Shown here: in pieces, positions 34,398-45,935 of the stretch
Layout of the letters: every line of letters starts with the position of its first letter
Numbering within the stretch: the first letter of the stretch is position 1
NCBI GenBank assembly: GCA_032164245.1
Contig: JAVMKO010000003.1
Location: 96,402,054 to 96,466,053 of the forward strand
Source: Sternotherus odoratus
Lineage: Eukaryota; Chordata; Testudines; Kinosternidae
Length of the DNA stretch: 64,000 bases
Direction: 5' to 3'
Made by a program: the position numbers and the translations under genes
Notes under the pieces: model-generated
Database searches by the model: none
Told to the model about the DNA's origin: nothing
Seen by the model: the letters and a program-made list of their open reading frames with translations, nothing else

Positions 34398-35414
34398 GAA
34401 GTGTGTACCTTGGAGGCCACCAACTCATTTCACAGAAGCTAATGAACAGCTACCAGAGAGTAACAACTTTTGGCAATGATTAAGCACCCAGCTAGAACAG
34501 CTTCAAAAAAGACAAGTGAGAAAAGGCATCTATTTACAGCACACTTGTCTCCTGATCTGGTTACAACACTGTTAAAATGTGCAGCTTTGAGAGGTCCTAA
34601 TTGTATTGCAAACCAGGTTAGAACCTTATTCTTCTTGGTAAGCATTTCTATGATGTTTTTCACTGTAGCATTGGACAATCCAACACGCCTTAATGAGTGA
34701 AACTTTATGGTATCTCATAAACTAGGACAGTATTATTCTTGATGCCTATTGCACAAAAAGACAAAGTGATTTTCCTCAGGGAGTACAAGTGTTCTGTAGC
34801 ATGCTGAGGAACATAATCCCGACTTCCTGCTAACAAGCACAGTTCTTCAACCACAGTACTATTCTTCCTCCTTCAGCAAGCGCTAAGGCGTTAGCCTCTG
34901 TGGTGGTAAATCTCAAGCACAGGAAGTATGTCCTAATGAAAACTAGATATTTATCATAGGAACTGAACAAAAAAAATATCTATGACTAGCTCAAATACAT
35001 ACCACAGCTGGCATTAGTTCTGGAACTCTGGCTATTTGGATAAATCTCAGAAAGGTGGGAATTCAGGTCCCTTGCTCCAATATTTCCTTGCTTTCTGATT
35101 GCCTCGCTATTCTAGAACGCTGCAAATGGGGTGAAAACTCTCCTAGGATTCTTTACTAGCATTGCTTTACTCATTAGCTGACTTTTTAAATCGTGAAGAG
35201 AGAAACAACTGCAGTATTTAGGTCAGTCATACACAGACTGAGGCTCACGAGCCACAAGTGGCTCTCAAATGTGTCTCCTGCGATTATTTGCAGCACATAT
35301 TAAAACAGTGTTATTTAATTATTATCCAATCAGGATACTTTCACTATGTTATTAACCAATTGTAGTGATAATACTTGGTCTGTCATTTTCCTGTAAGAAT
35401 TTCATTTTTCATAT
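34398..35414. other. Unassigned AT-rich DNA
   Basis: Nothing supportable was seen. Confidence 0.35.
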
Positions 35415-35981
35415 TCTATATATATAAAAGTCAAATGGTGTATGCGTGTGTGTATGTACGTTCCCTTACTCCTTCCACACAGTTTGAGCTAGAGACTTGA
35501 AATTTGGTACAGTTATAGGCTTTAGGGTCCTAATCAGGGTAAGAATAGAAATTTTTTCAAATCTCACCTCTGATGCCCCCTAGGGGTGAAATTCTTTAAA
35601 GTCCATTAACATCAGCTGGGCAGCAGGTTAACACCTGCTGTTCTCTGTGACATAGTTAGATGTAATAATACCCCCCTCCAACGGACCCCGCACTTGCTCA
35701 GCTCTCTGCCCCCTCCCCCCTCCAACGGCCCCCCCACTTGCTTAGGTCTATCCCCCCTCAGGTAAGAATCGAAAATTTTTAAAATCTCACCCCCCTCCAA
35801 CGGCCCCCGCACTTGCTCAGCTCTCTCCCCCCTCCCCCCACATCTAAAAGCAAGAGAATGAAATTAATTAGACAAAATGAGACTTCTGAACAAAATTTGT
35901 ATTAATAAAAAACATTGTAGTCTTTTTACATCCCAGTTTCCAATTACAAATACCCCGAGCAACGCCGGATATTTTTGCTAG
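35415..35981 (+). mobile_element. Non-autonomous Helitron
   Basis: The 5' end TCTATATATATAAAAGTC and the 3' end with hairpin CCCCGAGCAACGCCGG shortly before CTAG (35978-35981), followed by T, are Helitron features; there are no inverted ends or target duplication. The inside has imperfect direct repeats with CCCGCACTTGCTCAGCTCTC. No Rep/helicase gene. A relative lies at the right end of the window. Confidence 0.82.
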
Positions 35982-36244
35982 TATAAAATAAATGAAACAA
36001 TGAGTTCACACCACTGTGGCTCTTTTGGGTAAGGTTGATTGCTAGTTTGGATCCTGAACCACGGAGACCTGAGCATCACTTATCAGTAGCCTCTTTGTCT
36101 CTGAGAATTACAATTTCTTGTTTCCTCTCTTCAGCAAGAAAATATTTAGCTCCTTTTTATGTTCTGGCTTTTTCTTGATCACCTCTGAGGAAGGGGCATA
36201 TGCTCACAGCCTGGTTTCAGCAAATAGTTCAGATTCTATCTACT

Positions 36245-36530
36245 ACGCTACAAATTTTAAACCTGTTGTTACTGAGCCCCCTGCTTTTGTAGCAAAGAAG
36301 GGCTCTAACCTGGACACCAACTGATGTCCTCGAGATGAAAGGCCTAGTGTCCCATTGCCAATTTTATTCTTTAAGTGCAAAGGGGTATCTTCAGCAGTCA
36401 TAATCCGCAGTGCTTCTGCCTCCCAAGAGATAAGAAAAATGCCCCATATTTCACAATCAAAATATTGATGAACCTGGACCTGCATACATGCTGAGGAAGG
36501 AAGATTACCTATGAAGGGTGTGTCCAAAAG
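36245..36530 (-). pseudogene. Decayed open frame, family not recognised
   Basis: The minus strand is open for 94 codons, with natural composition (MDTPFIGNLPSSACMQVQ, then YFDCEIWGIFLISWEAEAL and LGLSSRGHQLVSRLEPFF). It stops at TAG TAG, but in the same frame further left it continues as coding-like sequence (EVIKKKPEHKKELNIFLL) between more stops down to about 36065. This is what a dead protein-coding copy looks like. An acceptor-like TTCCTTCCTCAG lies inside the frame, so part could also be an exon. Origin (retrocopy, transposon or gene exon) is unknown. Confidence 0.35.
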
Positions 36531-36656
36531 AAGAGTTGTTTACCTTTCCCTCTCGCTGTGATCTTTTTGTCTTTGGGGAGGGAGATTTGGAGAGAAACTG
36601 CTCACAGGCTTTTTCTCAAACGTTCCCCAAAAAAGTAGTTCCCAACTCTCTGTCTT

Positions 36657-36932
36657 AGGTGCTGGAGCGCCAACGGGGAAAAGTTGGTCAGTGCTCTGCA
36701 CCCACCAGCAGCTCCCCACCTAGCTCTCCTTTGTCTCCACCTCCTCCACTGAGTGCACCTTGTGTCTGCTTTTCCCCCCTAGCTCCCAGCGCTTGTGCCA
36801 CGAAACAGTTGTTTCACATGGCTGGGGGGAGAAGGGGGAACGCAGAGTGCTCAGGGGTGGGGCAGGGATTTGGGGAAGAGGTGGAGCCAGGGAAGCACGA
36901 GCACCCACCAGTGCCAGTAAAGGTTGGCGCCT
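36657..36932. mobile_element. hAT-like fragment
   Basis: TTAGGTGCTGGAGCGCCAAC at the left and GTTGGCGCCTA at the right look like diverged inverted ends around a GC-rich body. Confidence 0.45.
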
Positions 36933-36997
36933 AAACTCTCTTGGTAACTGTAGCAGGCTACCAGACTGAGGCCTTAACAGTTAGGGCCTTCCATTCA

Positions 36998-37260
36998 GGG
37001 CTTGTCTTCACTACTGCACTACACTGGCGCTGCTGCATCAGTGCCAATGTAGTACATCTGGTGAAGATGCGCCATGCTGATGGGCGAATGCTCTCCCATT
37101 GACGTAATTACTTCTCAATGAGGGACGGAAGCTATGTCAGCGAGAGATGCTCTCATGCCCGCTTAATGCGGTTTAGACACCGTTTTAATTGATGATGTAA
37201 CGTACGTTGTTCGGAGGGTGGCTTAGTTACACTGACTTAAGCGGTAGCATAGACAAGCCC
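36998..37260. mobile_element. MITE with 3-bp target duplication
   Basis: GGGCTTGTCTTCACTAC at the left and TAGCATAGACAAGCCC at the right. An exact TCA flanks both ends (36995-36997 and 37261-37263), a Harbinger-like size. Confidence 0.8.
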
Positions 37261-37875
37261 TCACGCTGGCTTTTAACCAAACCTGAGTCTCTCATTTGCA
37301 AACAGGGCCTTGTGAGTTCGGGCACAGGCAGCTGAATAGGTGATAGGAAGGGAAACACAAAAGCAGGGTTGCAGCATTGTCAGTGCTCATCATCATACTG
37401 CACGTTCTGTAATAGTTCGGGGGGGGGGGTCTTAAAGCCCCACATAGGCTCAGGTCATCTGAGAATCTGAGCCTCCCTTCCCCCCCCGAGTAAGTTTCTA
37501 ACCATGAAGGCACCATGGCTTGAAGTTGGGAACCCTCTTTGCATCAACACCGCATACAAAAGAAACCCCCAGATTAGTTTTAAATCTCAGAAATTTTAGC
37601 CCAATTTTTTTTTTGGGGGGGGGGGGAAGAGGAGTAGGCAGACGGGTGATTTTCCAATCCTAGGGCTGTCCTCACCTCCAAGTTTGCCCCTGGTCCTTGA
37701 GGGCGGGCTCCTGTCCCATCCAAACGCCAGGCGCTTGCCGTGCAGCCTGGAGCCATCTCCCGGGATGTGGCCTGGGACACCAGCCATCCTGACGCGCGCC
37801 CGACCCCACCTGTGCGCGGGCAGCTCCGGCCGCGGCCACTGCGGGCGGGCGCCGGGGCCCGGGGAAGTGTGTCGG

Positions 37876-37896
37876 GTCATGTGGCCGCATCACGTG
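37876..37896 (+). promoter_or_regulatory. Paired E-box sites
   Basis: GTCATGTG (37876-37883) and ATCACGTG (37889-37896) are 13 bases apart. TCATGTG and TCACGTG are the forms bound by MITF/TFE and USF-type factors; they overlap the CLEAR and M-box consensus. Confidence 0.55.
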
Positions 37897-37899
37897 GAG

Positions 37900-38056
37900 G
37901 CGGAGCCAGGCCCAGCAGCAGCCGCCTCAGTAGCAGCGAGAGACGGAGACGGGAGACAGCCCCAGACGCTGGGCTGCGGGCGGAGGCAGGCTGGGGGGGG
38001 AGGGAAGCAGCCGGAGGGGGGGCCGCCGCCTGCTCTGCGCGCTGCGCCCGGGAGCG
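37900..38056 (+). other. Probable first exon, mostly 5' untranslated
   Basis: From near 37900 the sequence is GC-rich and purine-biased (GAGAGACGGAGACGGGAGAC), then reaches GGGAGCG|GTAAGC, a near-consensus donor with the exon ending at 38056. The start is set only by position relative to the E-boxes and is a guess. An ATG at 37879 has an open frame through the exon, but the frame is low-complexity, rich in Ala, Gly and Pro, and overlaps the E-box, so I do not call it coding. The gene is not identified; no downstream exon was recognised up to 64000. Confidence 0.5.
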
Positions 38057-40181
38057 GTAAGCCGGGGACGGGGGAGGTGCGGGTGCGGGGCACAGCGAGA
38101 GCAGCGGCGGTGGCCGGGGCTGGAGGGGGGAGGCTCCTCGCCCCGGGGGAGGGCAGCGCCGGGGCTGGCTGTGCGCGCCGCCGCTGGAGGGGGGGCCCTC
38201 TGGGCTGGTCGCTCCGCCGAGTTTGCCTCCTGTGTCGGTGGGGGTGGCTCAGGGAGCAGCCGGCTCCCCGGGCGGGGATGGGGGCCGGGGGGGTGTCACA
38301 CGCACCGAGGCAGGCGGCTCCGGCTCTGGTTTTCTTTTGTTCTGGCGGCGGGTGTGAAATGCCTGGGCTAGCCGCGGGGACGAGGGGCGCCCGGGACCAG
38401 GGCTGCTCGGGGCTGGGGGGGGGGGGGGGGGTTTCACAGAAAATCTTCTGCTTCAGCAACAGCCACCACATTTTGTTAGCAGTGTGATGGGTGCTCCACA
38501 TTAGTAACCTGGAAAGGAGAGACATCGCCCTCCATCCTCCTCGGACCCAGTACGACCCAAACTAAGGGCTGGGGGGGTGGGAGACGAGGCTGAAACGGGT
38601 TCTATCTGCGGTTCTAGATGCAATGGACATCTGAGTAGCTCTGCTTGGGTATTTCTCTTTCTCTAATAAACTGTGTTGTTCCCTATGCCCTCATCTCTCT
38701 TGTTGTAAATGGTGCTAATGCTGCACTTTGCATGGCTTTCTAAGGACATTTCTGGTGGGAGCTTGCACCTAGAAACCGTGGGGGAGGATGGGATACAGTA
38801 AGCAAGCGGGTGCTTTTGTGCTGGTGTGTGTGGGAAGCTGTAGTAATGTGATCCTGTGTCAGCTCTAGTCTTCCATGTAGTATCTGTAACAGTAGGTTTT
38901 TGTCCATGACTTTCTTTCACTCTGGGGTTTGAAAATTTACAGAATGATGGGGGGAATTTGCCTAGCAACTGTACTTACTTCTCTTTCTCTTTTCTGGTAC
39001 GGGTATACTGAAGGTTTCAGTAAATGCCCAGGTCCAGGGCACATGCTTGAGAATGATGTCCTGAAAAGTGCAGGAATTATTTGCCTGTTCAGCACTTAAT
39101 ATTTAAATATGAGGCCTCTAGAAGAAAGAACTGGTTTCTTAAATTTGTACTTAAAAATGTAACTGCTGCCATATAATCTTGTAGGCAAGTCCATTCTGCC
39201 AGGGTGAAGTATGCCTGCCCAAGGAATACCCATTCGTGAGCCACCCCACACAATGTTTTCAAATTAGAGTTTTAATAAGTGTTGTGTACATCTGGGGTTT
39301 GTGTGGATCAGAGCTGTAAACTAGAGAGAGTGATTTTAAATGCCAGTCTTCACAGACTGAAATTTAAGATTAGAACTGAAAGCATCTGCTGAATGATATT
39401 CAGTATATAGCACCAAAATAGCAAGTGCTTTACCATAACCCATTTTAAAAATATTTATGGCTTTGGAGATGATTATATAAATAAAGCATAAACACTGAAT
39501 ATCTAGTGATCAGTTTTTCAATTTAAATAGAAATAGTTTGTTTAAAAGGGAGGGGGATTTATGAATAGAATAAAATGGAATTTTCATTAAATTAAGAATT
39601 TTAGTAGAATTATTGTAATAAAATTGTTAAAAACTACTTTTTTTCCATAACATTAAAATCTCTTGGGGAACCTCAGGTATACTACCTCAGAGTTTGATCC
39701 AGGAGCCCTTAATCACGCCAGCTGTCCTTATTAATTGCAATCAACTGGATTACTTTTATAAGAAAAAGTTGCTGTAATGGACCTGTTTTTTAGCTTGTAG
39801 TACTAACAGAAAACAATGTACAACTATATAAAACTGCTTATTTTTTATTTATGGTGAGACCTTAATTCGAAATTTATCCATCAGTTTTCTGTGAAATAGT
39901 GACTTTTTAAATTTTTTTTATAAACAGGTTTGAAATGCTTTGTGTTCTGAGTTGTAAACCTGGAAGCTAGCTAATTTCTGTGACGGCTTATTCATGGAGA
40001 AAGTCTTTCATGCTACGGTTTTTGCTCCCCTTTTTACAGTGTGAGAAAGTTGTTCTCGCCTACTTCATTGTTGTTTATTCTAAAATCTTTACACATAAGA
40101 TTACTGTATTTTAAACTACTGAATCGTTCTTGAAGTGAACTTCAGCCTGATGATGTAGTTCAGTAGGGGCAACATACAGCC
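38057..40181 (+). other. Putative first intron, start
   Basis: CpG density falls after 38430, then the sequence is AT-rich with no recognised repeat or exon. The call as intron depends on the donor at 38057. Confidence 0.4.
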
Positions 40182-40503
40182 CTGGTCTACACTGTGGGTG
40201 GCAAGGAGGGGAGGACATCTATCTAAGATATGCAACTTCAGCTAGGAGACTAGAGTAGCTACAAGACTAGAGTAGCTGAAGTCAACGTACTTAGTTGACT
40301 TACCGTGATGTCTTCACAGCGGCAAGTTGACTGCTGCTGCTTGCTCCCCCGTCAACTCTGCCTGCGCCTCTCGTGGTGGTGGGGTACAGGAGTTGACAGG
40401 AGAGCGCTCATGGATTGATTTATCGTGTCTAGACTAGATGCGATAAATCGGCCCCATATAGATCGATTGCTACCCGCCGATCCCATGGGTAGTGTAGACA
40501 AGT
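40182..40503. mobile_element. MITE, Harbinger-like family A
   Basis: CCCTGGTCTACACTG at the left and GGGTAGTGTAGACAAG at the right. It shares GATTGATTTATCGTGTCTAG with copies at 44086 and 48474. Confidence 0.75.
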
Positions 40504-40601
40504 GAGTTGAAAGAAGGAAAAAATCCAAGGTTAAAATGTATATTTAAATGATTCAGTGTTAATGTACACCCACAAAAATATTAGTGTGATTTCAATTAAC
40601 A

Positions 40602-40740
40602 TATTACAGATGGTAAAACTGAGGGACAGAGAGAGATTAAATGACTTGCCCAAAGCCAATACTGGAAGTTTGATGCAGGGCCAATAATGGAACCCAGATC
40701 GTTTGACTGCCATCCATGTGTTGTAGCCACAAGACCATCG
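40602..40740 (-). mobile_element. MIR SINE, minus strand
   Basis: ACAGATGGTAAAACTGAGGG, then TTAAATGACTTGCCCAAAGC and GGAACCCAGATC are the reverse complement of the MIR core and head. Confidence 0.82.
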
Positions 40741-43700
40741 TTCTGCTCAATATAATCAGTCTTCAAATTAAAATCACTTTCATATTCAGTTTTTAATGGA
40801 TTTTTGTGATGTTTGAGCTACATATTAACCCTTCCACACCCAGGTTGGAAGGAAAGCCTGGCCTAATGAGTTTTGCTAGGTAGGACAAACTTCACTGCCT
40901 GATGGTAGAAGAAGGCACCATGGAAGGAGTGAGGAACTGGTTAAGGATGGGCCCATCAAAGTACCAAATGTAACAATGGAGCAAGCCATCCAGCCAGCCA
41001 GACTGCCAACTCAATTGTGAAGGAGCATGGCTGTCAAGTGAGTGTTTTTGACAGACAAATGGGTGAGCCTGGGATGGGTATTTACTAGAGAAGAGAGGCA
41101 TGTTCAGCATCCAGCTAACTGCTTGTGTTCCCTCACTTTCCATCTTCCCTAAATCAAAGTTGTAGAGAGCTAGGGATATGGAATTTTTCACCCATGTCTT
41201 TATTTCTCCTTTGATGTAAATCTGCTTCATGAATGCCTTTTGATGCTAGAGGTGTTACTTATGTGCTATTGAATTGTTGCTTTGTTTCCAGCCATCACTT
41301 TCCATTGGGATCTTTCTTACATCTAATTATCACTAAGTACAGTATAAGTGCACTTTAAGAATTGCTTCATTTAGGACTTTCTCAGTGATAAGATAATATT
41401 CCCCCCCATCCACTTGACCAGTAATCCTGCCCAATATTAGGTTGGTCTGGCATGTTTTTTTTTTTTTTTATGTGCAGTTCCTTCAGTAGAGCTAGTCAGA
41501 AGGCAGCCTTACGGCTGTCTTCATCAGTGCCTGCATCAAAGGAATCCTTCTCTGGATAGATGTGGGGCCTTTAGAGCCTTCTAATGCTGTTCTGGCTCTC
41601 TTCCTCACCATAAAGGGGCTCATGTGGTCATGAGGATCTTGCCCAACATCATCTGACAAAATGAACTAGATAAAGCAATTAAAACTGGTTGAGTACTAGG
41701 AAAACATATTTATTGAATACATTTATTGGATGAATATTGTCATTATTAGCTGAGCAATTATGTGATAAAAATTTGCTAAATTAGCTAGGTAATCATGGAA
41801 TAATATTGAACCAGCACTCGTTACAGGTATTCTCACTTGGAAACACCTGCAACAACTTTTCTAAGTAGGAATGGGACAAGTATATAGAATTAGGTAAGTT
41901 GGGAGATACAGAACTCCTGTTATGAATCCTAATCATCCACAGTGAATAAGAGTTATTTTGCATCTCTAATTACTAAAATCTCTGTGTGGTATTATTAAAA
42001 GCAAATAATTTTAAAATGGGGTGATTCAATCCTCTGTTTCTCAGAGCTGCAGAATTTTGAGAGGTCTCAGTCTTCATTGGTGTGCCCATCAAATACTGCC
42101 AGTATACTGTCTTTTTTTTCTTTTTTAACAAGTTAATATCTGTGGAGAACTTATCTAGTACATAAAACTCTAATACCAAACCACATCATTCACCAGAGGA
42201 GCATGGGAGCTTTGGTTCAGGGAGCCTGCCCCCAGGAATTTAAATTGGGAAAGGGGTCAGTACCTCATGTAGAAATTATAGTCTAGATTCACTACTATTG
42301 CTAGCTTATCTGTTGCACTATATTTACCTACAGAAGTCTGCAGCTTCAAGAGCACAGAATTTTGTGTGCAAATACCTGTTACTCTGAATAAACAAAATGT
42401 GAGAGCACTGAGTGAGGATAATGTTGTTGTGAGGGGGAAGAGGGATTATCTGAAAGGTCTTATAAGAACAATTTTGTTTTCGTTGCTAACTGCATTGGTG
42501 ATTTTTGTGGTTATTTATAAAGAGAGCAGATGGCTGGAATGGCACCGGTGGAAGTCCTGGGCTGAAGACAGAAACTAATGGTGACCTAAAAATTGCTTAA
42601 GATGCAGTGTTAGGGTTGTGCAGGATGCAAAAAACGAGTTCTTTGAGATTTTACTGATACTAAAGTGGAGGCAAATAGATTTATTCCATGGGTTGGATAA
42701 CCTGCTTAGTCCAGGCTCTTCTTCCAAGTGCCTCCTATTGGGAGGAAACTTTGGGCTGTTTTATACTAAAAGTAGCTGTGATTCAGACTGAGATGTCCAC
42801 TGGTGTTGGAACAGAGCAGGATATTCTGTTTGAATTTATGCTAGCGCTCACTGAAGTTCTGGAGGTACTGGGAGAACGTTTTGTTCCCTAGTCTGTGCTC
42901 TGTGTCCTTCAAAAGATAGAAAGAACAAGGACCTCTACTGGTGGAAACGGTTATCATGCCCTTTTAAGGAAGGCAGAATCCACATTCTTGTAAGGAAACA
43001 TGCATGCAAACTTTGCACATGAAACCATTGCTTGACTATGATAGTCTGAAGGCTTGTAGACTTGTTTCCTGTCTTCCATTTTTGGTTGAGATTATGGAGA
43101 AGGTATGACCGATTGGTAACAAAAATCTGCCTTTGGCTTCAGGTGATCAGTCTGAGGCCGCAGGATCTTTAGGGGTGGAGCTGAAGGAGCACACCAAATG
43201 ATCAAGTGATCAAGTTTGAAAACAACTGCGGTGGGGTGTACCCAACTTTCTTCCTTCACATTACTTGAAGGAAGAAAGCGTTAGTGCCCGAGCCCTAACC
43301 CACTTTCATACTCACACGTGCACAACCCACGGCTGGCCAAGACTGGGTGTAGTGTAAGAAGAAAAGGGGGAAGGGTGGATGAGGGTTCTGCCCTGTGCAT
43401 AGGTCATCCAGGATCTGCTGTAGATCTTCAACTTGCTTCCGCTTTTGGGTTGTTGTTTTTTTAAAGCCCTGGGTGTTCCTAAGGGCCTTTTGGCCAGGAG
43501 ACCCCCCCGTTCCCTGGGCTCCCTGCTCTCAGCACCAGTTTGAACCGGCTCTTTGCAGCTCCCCTAAGTTTCCATAACACACCGACCGGCTCCAGGGTTG
43601 CGAGGCAGACTGTTGAGTCTCATCGGGCCAACCTTCGCAAATGTGTAATCTTGTCAGTCCTGCAACTTCTTCATCTCTGTGTGTCTGTTTTCATTTTTCA

Positions 43701-44085
43701 TGGCCAGCTGGGGCTGAGAAGCAGTTTCTCGCTGCTTGATACGCAGAGAATGTCTGTGTCAGTCGGCTGACCTTGAGCACTGGGCAGCTTTCTCTTTATC
43801 TCTGGGCCCGCTGAACTCTCCAGTTAACCCGTTACTTTCCCCCTTGACCTCTTGTAACCTGCAAAGGAACCTTCCATTTCACATTCACATCTTTAACCCC
43901 CTCCCACCGCCAATCCACTACATATAAAAGTGTTAGAAATGTATGCTGCTGATGCTTATCCAGGGGACCCCAAAGCGGGGCCAATTCTTACGGTGACGAA
44001 GGTTCCGGTGAGACAGTGAGTACCTAGAAAGTTCAAATCATCTTGTCCCTTGTTATGCTGACTTTAGTCCTTGTTATGACACTAA
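40741..44085. other. Unique intronic or intergenic DNA
   Basis: Apart from the open frame at 42366 and simple T-runs, nothing could be identified. Confidence 0.35.
42366..42578 (+). other. Open frame with a possible membrane segment
   Basis: A 70-codon frame: 30 polar residues, then LIRTILFSLLTALVIFVVIY (a plausible membrane helix), then a Trp-rich tail. There is no convincing splice context and no recognised homologue. It could be a chance frame or a relic. Confidence 0.2.
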
Positions 44086-44339
44086 GGGCTTGTCCTCACT
44101 GGGGGGTGGGGGGGAATCGCGTAGCTGAAGTTTGTGTATCTGCCGCCGACTTACCACTCCCCATGGCGGCAGCAGTCGGCGGCGCGCTCCCCCGTCGACT
44201 CCAGCTTGCGCCTCCCAGCAAGATGGAGTTCCAGAGTCAACGGGAGAGCCGCGGGCGATCGATTTATCGCGTCTTAATGAGACGTGATAATTCGATCGCC
44301 AGAAGATCGATCCCTGCCGGCTCTAGTGAAGACAAGCCC
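44086..44339. mobile_element. MITE, Harbinger-like family A
   Basis: GGGCTTGTCCTCACT at the left and AGTGAAGACAAGCCC at the right; TAA precedes it and TAA is found one base beyond. It shares CGATCGATTTATCGCGTCTT with its relatives. Confidence 0.82.
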
Positions 44340-44471
44340 ATAAACTGTGTCTACCCTACATGATTAAGTCGACGCAAGTTATGCTAACAATCATAAACCG
44401 TTATAATTACAGCACTTGCGTGTTCACACAACACTCCTTGTGTCCATGGAACGCGTCCACAGCTGGTACTC

Positions 44472-45935
44472 TAGGGGTATGTCTTCACTACAGCAGTAGG
44501 TCGATTTCCCTTAAGTCGATTTTCTAAAGCAGACTGCATAAAGTCGACTTAGTGCGTCCCCACAAAGCACAGCAGGTCGACAGTGTCTGTCCTTAGAACT
44601 TTTGCAAGGGTCGACATAGCCAGCATTGCACTGTGAGTAGATATCCCACCGTGCCGGGAGTCCCCAGCAGGCACCACCTTTCGGGGCAGTTGGGCACACT
44701 CCCCAGGGGACCAGCCACCAGTCCGAGCAGCCCCGCGCCGGCTCTTTTCCCCCCCGCGCCCGCCCGCCCGAGCAGCTCCGCGGACCCCTGCTCAGGTGGG
44801 CTGGGGGGTCCGTGGACCTGCTCGGGCGGGGGGGAGCCGGCGCGGGGCTGCTCGGGCGGGCGGGCGGGGGGGAGCCGACGCAGGGCTGCTCGGGCGGGCG
44901 GGGGGGAGCCGACGCGGGGCTGCTCGGGCGGGCGGGCGGGGGGGAGCCGACGCGGGGCTGCTCGGGCGGGCGGGGGGGAGCCGACGCGGGGCTGCTCGGG
45001 CGGGCGGGGGGGAGCCGGCGCGGGGCTGCTCGGGCGGGCGGGGGGGAGCCGGCGCGGGGCTGCTCGGGCGGGCGGGGGAGCCGGCCCGGGGCTGCTCGGG
45101 TGGGCACAGGGGGCCACGGAGCTGCTCGGACTGGTGGCTGGTCCCCTGGCGAGCGTGCCCGACTGCCCCGAAAGGCGGGCGGGGGGGGGGGGGAAGAGCC
45201 GGCGCGGGGCTGCCCGGGCGGGCTGGGGGGGGGGGGAAGAGAGCCGGCGCGGGGCTGCCGGGGCGGGCTGGGGGGGGGGGGCGAGAGAGCCGGCGCGGGG
45301 CTGCCTGGGTGGGGGGAGCCGGCGTGGGGTTGGTCAGGCGGGCATGGGCACGGGCGGGGGGGGCGTGGACCTGCTCAGGTGGGCACGGGCGGGGGGGGGC
45401 GCGGACCTGCTTGGGTGGGTGGGGGAGAGCCGGCGTGGACCTGCTCGGGCGGGCACGGGGGGGGCTGCGGACCTGCTTGGGTGGGCGGGGGGGAGCCGGC
45501 GTGGACCTGCTCGGGCGGGTACGGGGGTCTGCGGACCTGCTCAGGCGGGCGGGGGGAGTCGGCGCAGGGCTGTTCAGGTGGGCACGGGGGGGTCCGCGGA
45601 GCTGCTCGGGCGGGGGGAGCCGGCGCGGACCTGCTCGGGCGGGCGGGGGGGTCACGGACCTGCTCAGGCGGGCACGGGGGGCCATGGAGCTGCTCGGACT
45701 GGTGGCTGGGGCATTGTGGAAGGTCAGAGGCTTAATGTCACATGCATCCTCACTAATTGACAATTGACCCAGAGAGGTCGATTTCAGCTACTCCTCTCGT
45801 TAGGGAGGAGTACAGAAGTCGATTTTGAGGTCCCTTTAAATCGACTTTAATGGCATGCATGTGAGGACGGGTACATGTTTATATCCACTTAACGTCGCTA
45901 AAGTCGACGTTAAGCCCTAGTGGGGACCAGCCCTA
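44472..45935. mobile_element. MITE swollen by a GC-rich array
   Basis: CTAGGGGTATGTCTTCACTA at the left is mirrored by TAGTGGGGACCAGCCCTAG at the right. Both flanks carry repeated GTCGAC/GTCGATTT motifs. About 0.9 kb of the 1.46 kb is one tandem array. Confidence 0.75.
44790..45690. repeat. GC-rich tandem array, about 35-50-bp units
   Basis: Units of GGGGCTGCTCGGGCGGGCG followed by GGGGGAGCCGGCGCG, with unit drift to the right (GACCTGCTCGGGCGGGCACG). The long frames on both strands (Gly/Ala/Arg-rich) are artefacts. It is CpG-dense and rich in G-runs. Confidence 0.92.

Larger units (their letters stand above)
37690..38430 (+). promoter_or_regulatory. CpG island promoter
   Basis: A sharp island of non-repetitive GC-rich sequence with many CpGs (GGCCGCGGCCACTGCGGGCG) in an AT-rich neighbourhood. 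Unlike the GC arrays at 2500-3050 and 44790-45690 it is not periodic. It contains two E-box-type sites and is followed by a strong splice donor, so it most likely is a promoter of a plus-strand gene. No TATA box is visible. It may also serve a minus-strand gene. Confidence 0.8.

Noticed and set aside
37684..38525. Long frames on both strands across the CpG island
   Set aside because: GC-rich sequence lacks stops by chance; the frame runs through the likely splice donor into the intron.
44511..45767. Open frames of 200-375 codons rich in Gly, Ala, Arg and Pro
   Set aside because: Array artefacts in the GC-rich repeat inside a MITE.
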